Shown here piece by piece: positions 12,643-20,084 of a stretch of DNA of 64,000 bases. Source of the DNA: Micromonospora parathelypteridis (GTDB lineage: Bacteria; Actinomycetota; Actinomycetes; Mycobacteriales; Micromonosporaceae). The notes beneath the pieces are model-generated. The model was given only the letters and a program-made list of their open reading frames with translations. It had not been told where the DNA came from and made no database searches. Positions within the stretch are counted from its first letter, which is position 1. Each line of letters opens with the position of its first letter. The stretch is from assembly GCF_014201145.1 (NCBI RefSeq), contig NZ_JACHDP010000001.1, forward strand, positions 2,790,001 through 2,854,000. The letters are read 5' to 3'. A program made the position numbers and the translations under genes.

Positions 12643-13684
12643 CCGCCACGGCCGGTCGACCGTAGCGGTCGCACTGGCGCTGCTCTTCCTCGCCGGTCCG
12701 GGTCTGTCGACCCGGGCCGGCGCGGCCGAGCCAGACGCCGACGACCGTCTCGGAATCCGGCTGCTGGAGGCGCCGAGCAACCGCCGCGACGACCCCCGGG
12801 CGTTGCGCTACATCGTCGATCACCTCCCCCCGGGCACCACCATCAAGCGGCAACTGCTGATCGCCAATCGCACCGACGAGGCCCGCCGCATCGACGTCTA
12901 TCCGGCGGCGGCGAGCGTGGATGGTTCGGAGTTCAAGTTCGGCGAGGGCCGCACGGCCAACGAACTGACCTCATGGATCACCCTCGACAAGTCAGCCGTC
13001 GAGGTCGGTCCGTGGGGCGAAGGCCGGATCCTGGCGACCATCAAGGTCCCGCCGCCCGCCTCGCGCGGCGAGCGGTACGGCGTGATCTGGGCGTCCGCCA
13101 CGTCCGCGCCCCGGGATGGCGGGGAGATCACCCAGATCCACCGGGTCGGCGTCCGGATGTACCTCGACATCGGACCCGGTGGCGAACCGGTCTCCGACTT
13201 CTCGATCGGTGAGCTTCGCCCGGCCCGCAGCCCAGAGGGAGTGCCGACGGTCACCGCCCAGGTCACCAACACCGGCGGTCGTGCCATCGACCTGACCGGC
13301 ACGGTCGCCCTGACCGAAGGACCGGCCGACAGCCGTGCCGGCCCGTTCCCGGTGGTGCAGGGCGTCACGCTGCCGCCGGGTGGCTCCGGGCAGGTCACCG
13401 CCCGACTACCCGCCGAGTTGCCGAACGGGCCCTGGAAGATCGAGGTGAACCTGGAGAGCGGGTTGGTGAAGCGCAGCATCACCGCGCAGATCCAGTTCCC
13501 CGACCCGGGTCAGGTCGGAGAGCGGGGCAGCGTCATCTCCCGGATGACGTCCGCCTGGACCGTGGGGGCGGCCATCGCGGGCCTGCTGCTTCTCGCCGGC
13601 CTCGCGGTGTTGGCCCGCCGATCCCGGCAGTCCCCCCGACCCCCCACCGGGACCCCACGAGAGCGGATCCCAGCTGGACGTTGA
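12629..13684 (+). CDS. DUF916-like (WxL-interacting-type) surface protein with C-terminal anchor; apparent ATT start
   Basis: Extracytoplasmic protein of about 351 residues. The frame is open from 12626 and encodes a good signal peptide (TVAVALALLFLAGPGLSTRAGAA), two Ig-like DUF916-type domains (from LRYIVDHLPPGTTIKRQLLI through ERYGVIWASATSAP, then VTAQVTNTGGRAIDL) and a C-terminal transmembrane helix (VGAAIAGLLLLAGLAVLARR) with basic tail. There is no ATG, GTG or TTG between the in-frame stop at 12623-12625 and a TTG at 12803, which would remove the whole signal peptide. ATT at 12629, about eight bases after GGGACGG, gives a basic N-region and is my best start. It overlaps the preceding gene by 14 bp. 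Confidence 0.7.
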   Translation: MRWPSRHGRSTVAVALALLFLAGPGLSTRAGAAEPDADDRLGIRLLEAPSNRRDDPRALRYIVDHLPPGTTIKRQLLIANRTDEARRIDVYPAAASVDGSEFKFGEGRTANELTSWITLDKSAVEVGPWGEGRILATIKVPPPASRGERYGVIWASATSAPRDGGEITQIHRVGVRMYLDIGPGGEPVSDFSIGELRPARSPEGVPTVTAQVTNTGGRAIDLTGTVALTEGPADSRAGPFPVVQGVTLPPGGSGQVTARLPAELPNGPWKIEVNLESGLVKRSITAQIQFPDPGQVGERGSVISRMTSAWTVGAAIAGLLLLAGLAVLARRSRQSPRPPTGTPRERIPAGR

Positions 13685-13705
13685 CACACGCCGGCAGCAG
13701 ACCGG

Positions 13706-13738
13706 CCGCCGGCGGCGGGCGTCACCAGCCGCCGGCGG
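13706..13738. terminator. GC hairpin between convergent surface genes
   Basis: Arms CCGCCGGCGG at 13706-13715 and 13729-13738 with a 13-nt loop, in the 61-bp gap between the convergent DUF916-like and LPXTG genes. There is no T-run; it could act as a bidirectional terminator. Confidence 0.45.
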
Positions 13739-13745
13739 CAACACG

Positions 13746-14150
13746 TCAGACCTGCCGCCTGCGACGGGCCGCGATCCCACCGACGACCAACAGGGTCACA
13801 CCCAGTCCGGCGAGCACCAACGTGGACCCACCGGAACCGGTGACCGGCAGCTCGCCACCATGACTGGGCGAGGGCTGGGGTGGCGCCGGCGTGGGTTGCG
13901 TCGGTGTGGGGGTGGGTGGCGCAGGTTGTGTGGGTGTGGGGGTGGGTGGCGCGGGCTGCGTCGGCGTGGGCGTCGGCGACGCGGGCAAGATCTCGAAGGT
14001 GACGTTGCCGCTCGCCGACGGCGCGGCTCGGACGGTGCTGAACCCCCGCGCCGACGCGGGATCTGCGGCAAGCACCGGCGGAACCGCCAGCGCGAGGCTC
14101 GCGGCGGCTAGTGCGCCACCCACGAGGTAGTTGGCTGTTGTCCTGCCCAT
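13746..14150 (-). CDS. Small LPXTG cell-wall-anchored protein with proline-threonine stalk
   Basis: Sortase-substrate protein of 134 residues. It has a signal peptide (about 1-29, ending PPVLAAD), a short head (30-57), three repeats of PTPTPTQPAP (59-88), then LPVTG at 101-105, a hydrophobic helix (110-126) and a basic tail RRRRQV. This is the complete cell-wall sorting signal. The ATG at 14150 was chosen because AAGGGG lies 6-12 bp upstream; a TTG 18 bp earlier is less likely. No sortase gene lies within the window. It is convergent with the WxL-like/DUF916-like pair and probably belongs to the same surface module. Confidence 0.85.
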   Translation of the reverse strand: MGRTTANYLVGGALAAASLALAVPPVLAADPASARGFSTVRAAPSASGNVTFEILPASPTPTPTQPAPPTPTPTQPAPPTPTPTQPTPAPPQPSPSHGGELPVTGSGGSTLVLAGLGVTLLVVGGIAARRRRQV

Positions 14151-14190
14151 GCGCCGACCCCTTCCCAACGGAAACCTGAACCATGAAAAA

Positions 14191-14216
14191 CATACCCTTT
14201 CTGGACAAAGGGTATG
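14191..14216 (-). terminator. Rho-independent terminator of the beta-propeller gene at 14253
   Basis: Perfect 10-bp stem CATACCCTTT/AAAGGGTATG with a 6-nt loop. On the minus strand it is followed by TTTTT. It lies 37 bp past the stop of the 14253-15509 gene and just upstream of the LPXTG gene. Confidence 0.9.
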
Positions 14217-14252
14217 GACGGTTCAACTGTCCGGGTGCTGGAGACACCACGA

Positions 14253-15509
14253 TCAGGTGGCGGCCAGGATCACCGCCTCCGGCGTCAGGTAGTAGCGCTC
14301 GTCGTCGCCGTCCGGGTCAACCGGCCTGCGGAGCCGTTCCACCGCGACGTAGCCGCCCTCGGCTGCCACCGCCCCGGGTGCCCAGCCCGTCCCATCCCGT
14401 CCGACCTTGAGCGGGAAGCGGGACAGCTGCGTACCGGTCACCGAGTCCAGCGTCACCAGGTCGTTCGCCTCGGTCAGCAGATGCACCCGGCCAGGCTGCG
14501 CGGCCAGAAGCCGTGCCGTACCCAGATCCGCGGAGCGCCACAGCTCGGTGCCCGTACGCGCCGACCGACCCACCGCCACCCTGCCGACCATCACGACGAC
14601 CTGTTCACCGACCACCATGGCACCGGCGGGATCCAGCGCGGGGGCAGCGACCGGCTCGCCGGCGCCCACCAGCCAACCCCGACCGTTTGCGTCGCCCGGC
14701 CCAGCGGTGCGCAGAGCCGAGCAGGACGACCGACCGGTCTGACAACCGAGCGGAGTCACCACCAACTCGTCCGGGCCACCCGGCGGTCGCCACCGTTCGC
14801 GCACCGCACCGGTCGCCATGTCCCGGAACTCGACAGTCGCGGGACCGGCGCAGGTGTCCAGACCGATCAGCTGCCCGGAAGCGGTGGTGCCGACGTCGCT
14901 GCGGCAACCGCCGGGCAGATCGACCTTCCACAACTCCCGACCGGCGCTCACCTCGACCCCGCGCGCCTGGGCGTCTCCGCTGACCACCACCACCGTGCGG
15001 CCGTCCGGAAGGTTGGTGAGGTGAAGCCCGCGCGGGCCCCAGACGGTGGCCGCACCGGTACGCCGCACCAGCGCCGCACTCTCGGCGGGCTCCGGGCCGT
15101 CGGTCTTCCAGCGCACCCGACCGGTCGGCGCGTCGAGCGCGACCAGTTGACCGTCGGACCAACGGCTGACCACCACGCTGCCGCTGGCCACCACCCCGGT
15201 CAACTCCGCCGGCCAACGTCGGTACGACCAGAACGGGCTGTTCCGGTACCGCCCGTCGACCGGCTGATCGGCATAGACCTGACGGTGTGCGGCGTACACC
15301 CGCAGCCTCCCGTCCACGATCAACGGGGCGACCGGCAGTCGACCGACCACACCGGTGGGCGGTCGGGCCGCGGCCGGATAGTCGCTCCGGGCCACCGTGC
15401 TCACCTCGGCCGGCGCGAGCACCCGGTAGACGATGACCACGACGGCCACGGTCGCGAGCAGCGCCGCGACCGCGATCGCGAGCCATCGCCGGCCCCTCGG
15501 GATCCCCAT
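14253..15509 (-). CDS. Membrane-anchored PQQ-like beta-propeller protein (paralogue)
   Basis: Protein of 418 residues. An N-terminal transmembrane anchor (about 9-30, WLAIAVAALLATVAVVVIVY) is followed by a propeller with repeats such as APTGRVRWKTDGP, SAGRELWKVDL, RTGTELWRSADL and SVTGTQLSRFPL. It resembles the 485-residue protein at 5737-7194 in plan, with an outside-facing domain held by one helix, but lacks the Gly/Pro tail. Cysteines at CRSDVG, CAGPATV, GCQTG and SSCSAL suggest disulfides outside the membrane. The ligand is unknown. A strong terminator follows the stop codon. Confidence 0.78.
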   Translation of the reverse strand: MGIPRGRRWLAIAVAALLATVAVVVIVYRVLAPAEVSTVARSDYPAAARPPTGVVGRLPVAPLIVDGRLRVYAAHRQVYADQPVDGRYRNSPFWSYRRWPAELTGVVASGSVVVSRWSDGQLVALDAPTGRVRWKTDGPEPAESAALVRRTGAATVWGPRGLHLTNLPDGRTVVVVSGDAQARGVEVSAGRELWKVDLPGGCRSDVGTTASGQLIGLDTCAGPATVEFRDMATGAVRERWRPPGGPDELVVTPLGCQTGRSSCSALRTAGPGDANGRGWLVGAGEPVAAPALDPAGAMVVGEQVVVMVGRVAVGRSARTGTELWRSADLGTARLLAAQPGRVHLLTEANDLVTLDSVTGTQLSRFPLKVGRDGTGWAPGAVAAEGGYVAVERLRRPVDPDGDDERYYLTPEAVILAAT

Positions 15510-15610
15510 GCCGCACCTCCGCCCGGCACCCTACCCAGCGGCACCGGCCGAACCCCGCCCAGGTCGCGGCGGCCACGGCCGGGCACAGCGCGGAGGTGAC
15601 CGGCTGACGG

Positions 15611-16093
15611 TCAGGCGGCTTCGACGGAGCCGGTGGCAGTGGCCGCCACGGCCAGGTCGGCGAGGTCACGCCGGAGCGCCACCTCGACAGCCCGCGCGGC
15701 GAGGCCACCGAGCAGCAGCGCGACCACTCGACCGTAGGGGGCGGTCGGCACCGCCTCCTGGGTGACGGTGACCGCCGTGCAACCCCGACGGCGACGTCGG
15801 ACCGGCCGCAGGCTCCAGGTGATCCGGTAATCCACGCCGGCACCGGAGGAACAGAGCACCAGCCGGTGTGGGGCGAGTGTCTCCACCACCAGAAACTCTT
15901 CGACAAGCGTGCCACCGCCCGGCTGGGCGCGCTCCTCGCGCCAGGCGGTGCCCGGCCCGAACGGACCCGGGGTGAGCACCTCGATCGGGCCGGCGGCGGC
16001 GAGCCGGGCCGCACGGCCGGGCAGGTCGGTCAACAGACACCAGACATCGACAGCGTGCGCCTCGATGAGCCTGGTAACCGCCACCGTCGACAT
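15611..16093 (-). CDS. SRPBCC-family protein
   Basis: Protein of 160 residues with the START/Bet v1-like (SRPBCC) layout: an N-terminal strand (VAVTRLIEAHAVDVWCLLTDLPGRAAR), central strands (GPFGPGTAWREER ... LVVETLAPHRLVL, YRITWSLRPV) and a long C-terminal helix (LGGLAARAVEVALRRDLADLAVAA). These proteins bind hydrophobic ligands; the ligand cannot be inferred here. The ATG at 16093 is preceded by GGGAGGG. Upstream residues up to 16177 are open but do not belong to the fold. The gene lies 101 bp upstream of, and on the same strand as, the beta-propeller gene. Confidence 0.82.
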   Translation of the reverse strand: MSTVAVTRLIEAHAVDVWCLLTDLPGRAARLAAAGPIEVLTPGPFGPGTAWREERAQPGGGTLVEEFLVVETLAPHRLVLCSSGAGVDYRITWSLRPVRRRRRGCTAVTVTQEAVPTAPYGRVVALLLGGLAARAVEVALRRDLADLAVAATATGSVEAA

Positions 16094-16235
16094 GCCACCC
16101 TCCCGTGTCCCCGACGGTACGCGGAGTAAGGGCCGGACGGGGCCTCCGGGACGGAATTTCCACCACCCGGAGGCCACACTGTCCGATTAGGCGGTCGCTC
16201 GGCACCGGTCGTCGCCGACGCTGCCGGAGCATCGG

Positions 16236-16445
16236 TCAGTGTTCGAAACGACCGACCCGAATGGCGCCGATGAACGCTGTCCATCCAGGCGGGCTGACCG
16301 CGAGTGTGGGGCCGGCCTGATCCTTGGAGTCGCGGATCGCGACCAGACCATGGACATCGACCAGGTTGTCGGCTACCTCCACGCAGAGCCCCTGGTCGTT
16401 TGAGCGGCTACTGGTACGCCAGACCGCGCCCGTGAGATCGTGCAT
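16236..16445 (-). CDS. DUF397 domain protein
   Basis: Small protein of 69 residues with the actinobacterial DUF397 signature WRTSSRSNDQGLCVEVAD, then VAIRDSKDQAGPTLAVSPPGWTAFI. DUF397 proteins normally sit beside an XRE-type helix-turn-helix regulator and are thought to antagonise it; no such partner is adjacent, so this one is solitary. The ATG at 16445 follows GAGGTAACG. Cysteine in GLCVEVA is conserved in the family. Confidence 0.93.
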   Translation of the reverse strand: MHDLTGAVWRTSSRSNDQGLCVEVADNLVDVHGLVAIRDSKDQAGPTLAVSPPGWTAFIGAIRVGRFEH

Positions 16446-16620
16446 CGTCGTTACCTCCGTGTGCGATGGGATGCCCCACCGCTGGCAGCCGGGCATGGCC
16501 CGGCCCGGATCGCGCGGCGAGGCGACGGGATCCGGACGATCAACGGGTTAACCAGGGCGGATGATCGCACAGCCGGTGCGATCACGAGTCCCATGGACGA
16601 GACGGCTGGAACGTGCCCGC

Positions 16621-17817
16621 TCAGTGAGCCGGACGAACCGTGCCGGTGACCTGGCCCAGGGCGATGGTGGTGCCGTCCGGGCCGGGAGCGGTGGCGGTGA
16701 TGGTCACCGTGTCTCCGTCGGCGAGGAAGGTGCGGCTCTCGTCGCCCAACTTGATTGGCTCCGCCCCGCCCCAGGTCAGCTCCAGGAACGAACCGACCTG
16801 CGAGCGGTCCGGGCCGGAGACGGTGCCGGAGGCGTACAGGTCGCCGGTGCGCAGTGACGCGCCGTTGACGGTGAGGTGCGCCAACTGCTGTGCGGGAGTC
16901 CAGTACATGGTGGCGAACGGCGGCTCGCTGACCTGCTCGCCGTTCCACTCGACCGCCAGTCGGAGGTCCAGGCCCAGGTGCGGCACGGCACGCAGGTAGT
17001 CGACGACCGGTGGGTCCTGGTCGGGGGCGGGCACGAAGGCGTCGCTGAGCGCGTCCAGCGGCGTTACCCAGGCCGAGATCGAGGTGGCGAACGACTTGCC
17101 GAGGAACGGGCCGAGTGGCTGGTACTCCCAGGCCTGGATGTCCCGGGCGGACCAGTCGTTGACCAGCACCACTCCGAAGACGTGGTCGGCGAAGTCGTCG
17201 ACCGACACCCGGTCGCCCAACGCACTGGGTACGCCCACCACGAAGCCGACCTCGGCCTCGATGTCGAGGCGTACCGACGGGCCGGTGACCGGGCCCTCGG
17301 CGGAGGCGCGCTGCCCGGTCGGCCGGATCACCGGCGTGCCGGAGACGACCACCGTGCCGGCCCGCCCGTGGTAGCCGATCGGCAGGTGCTTCCAGTTCGG
17401 CAGCAGCGGCGGCTGGCCGGGGCGGAAGATCTGCCCGACGTTCGACGCGTGGTGCTCGGACGAGTAGAAGTCGACGTAGTCGGCCACCTCGATCGGGAGC
17501 AGCAACTCCACGTCGTCGAGAGGCACCAGCATCGGCTCCACCGCGGCCCGGTGCGACGGGTCGGTCAGCAGCTCGGTGATCCGCTGCCGCACCGCCGTCC
17601 ACTGCGGACGCCCGAGCGCCATGAACTCGTTGAGGGTGGGCCGGAGCAGCGCACCGGCGGCCAGCACCAGCTCCGCGGCCTCCGCCGCGGCCAGGTCGAA
17701 GACCCAGGACCCGATCCGTACGCCGATCCGGGGCTGCCCCCCGTCGGTCCGAAACACCCCGTACGGCAGGTTCGTCACCCCGTACGGCGAACCGTCGGCG
17801 CCGGTCACCCAGGTCAT
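16621..17817 (-). CDS. fahA: Fumarylacetoacetase
   Basis: Last enzyme of homogentisate degradation, splitting fumarylacetoacetate to fumarate and acetoacetate; 398 residues. Family features include YVDFYSSEHHASNVG with the catalytic Asp/His region, DIEAEVGFVVGVP with the metal-binding glutamates, NDWSARDIQAWEYQPLGPFLGKSF and the C-terminal SGPDRSQVGSFLELTWGG. The ATG at 17817 (MTWVTGADG) was chosen because it overlaps the stop of the upstream gene by ATGA, a typical coupled junction. It lies in the same two-gene unit as the unknown gene at 17814-18683, divergent from hmgA. Confidence 0.97.
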   Translation of the reverse strand: MTWVTGADGSPYGVTNLPYGVFRTDGGQPRIGVRIGSWVFDLAAAEAAELVLAAGALLRPTLNEFMALGRPQWTAVRQRITELLTDPSHRAAVEPMLVPLDDVELLLPIEVADYVDFYSSEHHASNVGQIFRPGQPPLLPNWKHLPIGYHGRAGTVVVSGTPVIRPTGQRASAEGPVTGPSVRLDIEAEVGFVVGVPSALGDRVSVDDFADHVFGVVLVNDWSARDIQAWEYQPLGPFLGKSFATSISAWVTPLDALSDAFVPAPDQDPPVVDYLRAVPHLGLDLRLAVEWNGEQVSEPPFATMYWTPAQQLAHLTVNGASLRTGDLYASGTVSGPDRSQVGSFLELTWGGAEPIKLGDESRTFLADGDTVTITATAPGPDGTTIALGQVTGTVRPAH

Positions 17818-18683
17818 GCGTCGTAGCCCCCGTTCACCAGCCCAAGCCGGATCAGATCGGTCAGTGGTTCCAGGATGCTGCACGAGCCGAAGCCGACCCA
17901 CAGTGGGCGGGGTTCGTCCAGCCGTACCGTGGCGCGCTCCAGCAGGGGGCGCGGGTCGACCACGGTCAGCAGCTCGGCGACCGCCTCCACACTGTCACCA
18001 TCAGCGGCTGCCAGGGTCGCAGCCAGCACGTTGGCGTAGCCGTGGTGGGTGAACCCGGTCTCCGCATCCAGGTGCCGGACGGCCTGGTGCAGCCCGGCGG
18101 TCAGCTTGAACGGCAGACCACGGTCGCGGCACGCGCAGATGACGGCGGCCAGCTCGGCCGGCGTGGGGAACAGCTCGGCGGCCAGGCCGCCGGTGCGGAA
18201 CTTGGCCGCGATCGGCACCCCGTCGGCCCGAGCGGCGGCGAGCGCGTCCAGCGCACCCATCAACCCGAAGGTCAACGGCAGCTCGGCGTAGACGGCTTCG
18301 ACGCCCGGCACGGTGCCGGTCAGCCGCAGCAACTCGGCGATGCCGGGCAGCGGGTCCTCGCCGCGCTTGGCGACCGCCACCTCGATCTGGCGCGCGGTGA
18401 CGCCGTCCGGTGCCAGAAACGACAGCGCGACAGGTAGGTGCCCGATCCCGGTGTCACCGATCACGCCGACCACCAGGCCCTCGCCGGGGTCGACGAGCCC
18501 GCCCAGGTCCCCGCGCGCCACCTTCGAGGCCGGGACCAGCAGCGGGCCCACCAGGTCGGCGTACCAGGCGGTGCGGTGCTGGCGGTGGGCGGCCAGGGCG
18601 TCCGGCAGCGCGGCGCTGCCCGGTGGGAAGACGGCGGCGTCGTCCACCAGGCCGTCGAGGAGTGCGGGCACCTGCGTTGACAC
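17814..18683 (-). CDS. Conserved protein of unknown function in the homogentisate locus
   Basis: Protein of 289 residues, GTG start at 18683, coupled to fahA by an ATGA overlap and divergent from hmgA. I do not recognise a named family. It is soluble, with no signal or transmembrane segments, and has alternating strand/helix blocks suggestive of a TIM-barrel-like fold. Conserved-looking blocks are DDAAVFPPGSAAL (N-terminus), IAAKFRTGG, ELFPTPAELAAVI, LPFKLTAGLHQAVRH and TGFTHHGYANVLAA. Position between the dioxygenase and hydrolase genes is where maleylacetoacetate isomerase is expected, and no GST-like MaiA is present. A role as a non-homologous isomerase or accessory protein is an inference. 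Confidence 0.75.
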   Translation of the reverse strand: MSTQVPALLDGLVDDAAVFPPGSAALPDALAAHRQHRTAWYADLVGPLLVPASKVARGDLGGLVDPGEGLVVGVIGDTGIGHLPVALSFLAPDGVTARQIEVAVAKRGEDPLPGIAELLRLTGTVPGVEAVYAELPLTFGLMGALDALAAARADGVPIAAKFRTGGLAAELFPTPAELAAVICACRDRGLPFKLTAGLHQAVRHLDAETGFTHHGYANVLAATLAAADGDSVEAVAELLTVVDPRPLLERATVRLDEPRPLWVGFGSCSILEPLTDLIRLGLVNGGYDA

Positions 18684-18725
18684 GGAACAAGAATGTACGG
18701 GACGCTACAAGGAACGGACAACAGC

Positions 18726-18740
18726 GTCCGATTATCGGAC
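18726..18740. promoter_or_regulatory. 15-bp perfect palindrome in the fahA-hmgA divergent promoter
   Basis: GTCCGATTATCGGAC, seven-base arms around one central T, in the 94-bp gap between the divergent unknown-fahA unit and hmgA. Its place and symmetry fit a repressor or activator site for a homodimer controlling both directions. The cognate regulator is not evident; the Lrp protein at 7256-7759 is one candidate. Confidence 0.55.
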
Positions 18741-18777
18741 ACACCTGGCCGGTGGACGGGACATATCGGGAGGCGAG

Positions 18778-19944
18778 ATGCCGTATTACCGCAGCGTCGG
18801 CGAGGTGCCGCGCAAGCGCCACACCCAGTTCCGTCAGCCCGACGGCAGCCTCTACGCCGAGGAGCTGATGGGCCAGGAGGGGTTCTCCTCCGACTCGTCC
18901 CTGCTCTACCACCGGCACGCGCCCACGGCGATCCTGGCCGCCGACGAGTTCGCCCCAGCCGCGTTCACCCGGGCACCGAACCTGCCGCTCAAGCCCCGCC
19001 ACCTGCGCACCCACAAACTGGACACCGGCGGCGTCGACCCGATCCTCGGCCGGCAGTACCTGCTCGCCAACGACGACGTCCGGATCGGGTACGTGCTCGC
19101 GGACCAACCCTCGCCGCTGTTCCGCGACGCGACCGGCGACCACTGCCTCTACGTCGAGTCGGGCACCCTGCGCGTCGAGTCCCCGTTCGGGGTGCTGGAC
19201 GTGGTCGCCGGCGACTACGTCATCATCCCCACCTCGACCATCCACCGACTGGTGCCCACCGGCGACCAGCCCGCCCGGCTGCTCACCATCGAGGCGTCCG
19301 GGCACATCGGCCCGCCCAAGCGCTACCTCTCGGTCCGCGGCCAGTTCCTGGAGCACTCGCCGTACTGCGAGCGCGACGTCCGCGGCCCCGACGCCCCACT
19401 GCTCGTCGACGACGAGGAGGTCGAGGTGCTGGTCCGCCACCGTCGTGGCTGGACCCGCTACGTCTACGCCAACCACCCGTTCGACGTGGTCGGCTGGGAC
19501 GGGCACCTCTACCCGTGGGCGTTCTCCATCCACGACTTCGAGCCGATCACCGGCCGCATCCACCAGCCCCCGCCGGTGCACCAGACCTTCCAGGGCCCCA
19601 ACTTCGTCATCTGCTCGTTCGTGCCCCGCAAGGTCGACTACCACCCGCAGTCGATCCCGGTGCCGTACAACCACCACAACGTCGACTCCGACGAGATGCT
19701 CTTCTACACCGGCGGCAACTACGAGGCCCGGCGCGGCTCCGGCATCGAGCAGGGCTCGATCTCACTGCACCCGTCCGGTTTCACGCACGGCCCCCAGCCG
19801 GGTGCCGCCGAGCGTTCAATCGGCGCGGACTACTTCGACGAGTTGGCCGTCATGGTCGACACCTTCCGCCCCCTGGATCTCTGCGACGCCGCCAGCAACT
19901 GCGAGGACGAGGGGTACGCCTGGACCTGGGCGCGTTCTGCCTAG
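18778..19944 (+). CDS. hmgA: Homogentisate 1,2-dioxygenase
   Basis: Ring-cleaving non-haem iron enzyme producing maleylacetoacetate; 388 residues, within the shorter actinobacterial range. Likely Fe ligands are His300 and Glu306 (YNHHNVDSDEMLFY) and His337 (HPSGFTHGPQPG), with the spacing of the family. The cupin core starts at GDHCLYVESGTLRVESPFGVLDV. The ATG at 18778 follows GGGAGGCGAG. The gene is divergent from fahA and is followed by a palindromic element that may also end its transcript. Confidence 0.97.
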   Translation: MPYYRSVGEVPRKRHTQFRQPDGSLYAEELMGQEGFSSDSSLLYHRHAPTAILAADEFAPAAFTRAPNLPLKPRHLRTHKLDTGGVDPILGRQYLLANDDVRIGYVLADQPSPLFRDATGDHCLYVESGTLRVESPFGVLDVVAGDYVIIPTSTIHRLVPTGDQPARLLTIEASGHIGPPKRYLSVRGQFLEHSPYCERDVRGPDAPLLVDDEEVEVLVRHRRGWTRYVYANHPFDVVGWDGHLYPWAFSIHDFEPITGRIHQPPPVHQTFQGPNFVICSFVPRKVDYHPQSIPVPYNHHNVDSDEMLFYTGGNYEARRGSGIEQGSISLHPSGFTHGPQPGAAERSIGADYFDELAVMVDTFRPLDLCDAASNCEDEGYAWTWARSA

Positions 19945-19953
19945 TCGGCCTTT

Positions 19954-20027
19954 GGGTTTTCGCCGGAGCCCACCCGCTCTGGGCGGTCAGGCTTGATCCC
20001 GACGCGGGCGGGCTCCGGCGAAAACCC
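19954..20027. repeat. Family A palindromic element, copy A1
   Basis: 74-bp palindrome: 18-bp perfect outer arms (19954-19971 and 20010-20027, GGGTTTTCGCCGGAGCCC and complement), a one-base bulge, an inner CCCGC/GCGGG stem, and a loop with the core GGGCGGTCAGGCTTGATCCC. The same core occurs in two copies inside the gene at 49725. It lies 10 bp after hmgA and may also act as its terminator. Confidence 0.9.
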
Positions 20028-20084
20028 TGACCTGGTCGAGCTGGGCGACGCTGGGTGATCTTCTGGATGCTGCCGGAGGGTGGG

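Noticed and set aside
12602..12650. Programmed frameshift joining the WxL-like and DUF916-like genes
   Set aside because: Possible (+1 at GCC-TAG), but there is no slippery heptamer and the joined product would place a signal-type helix in the middle of a secreted protein; an ATT start is simpler.
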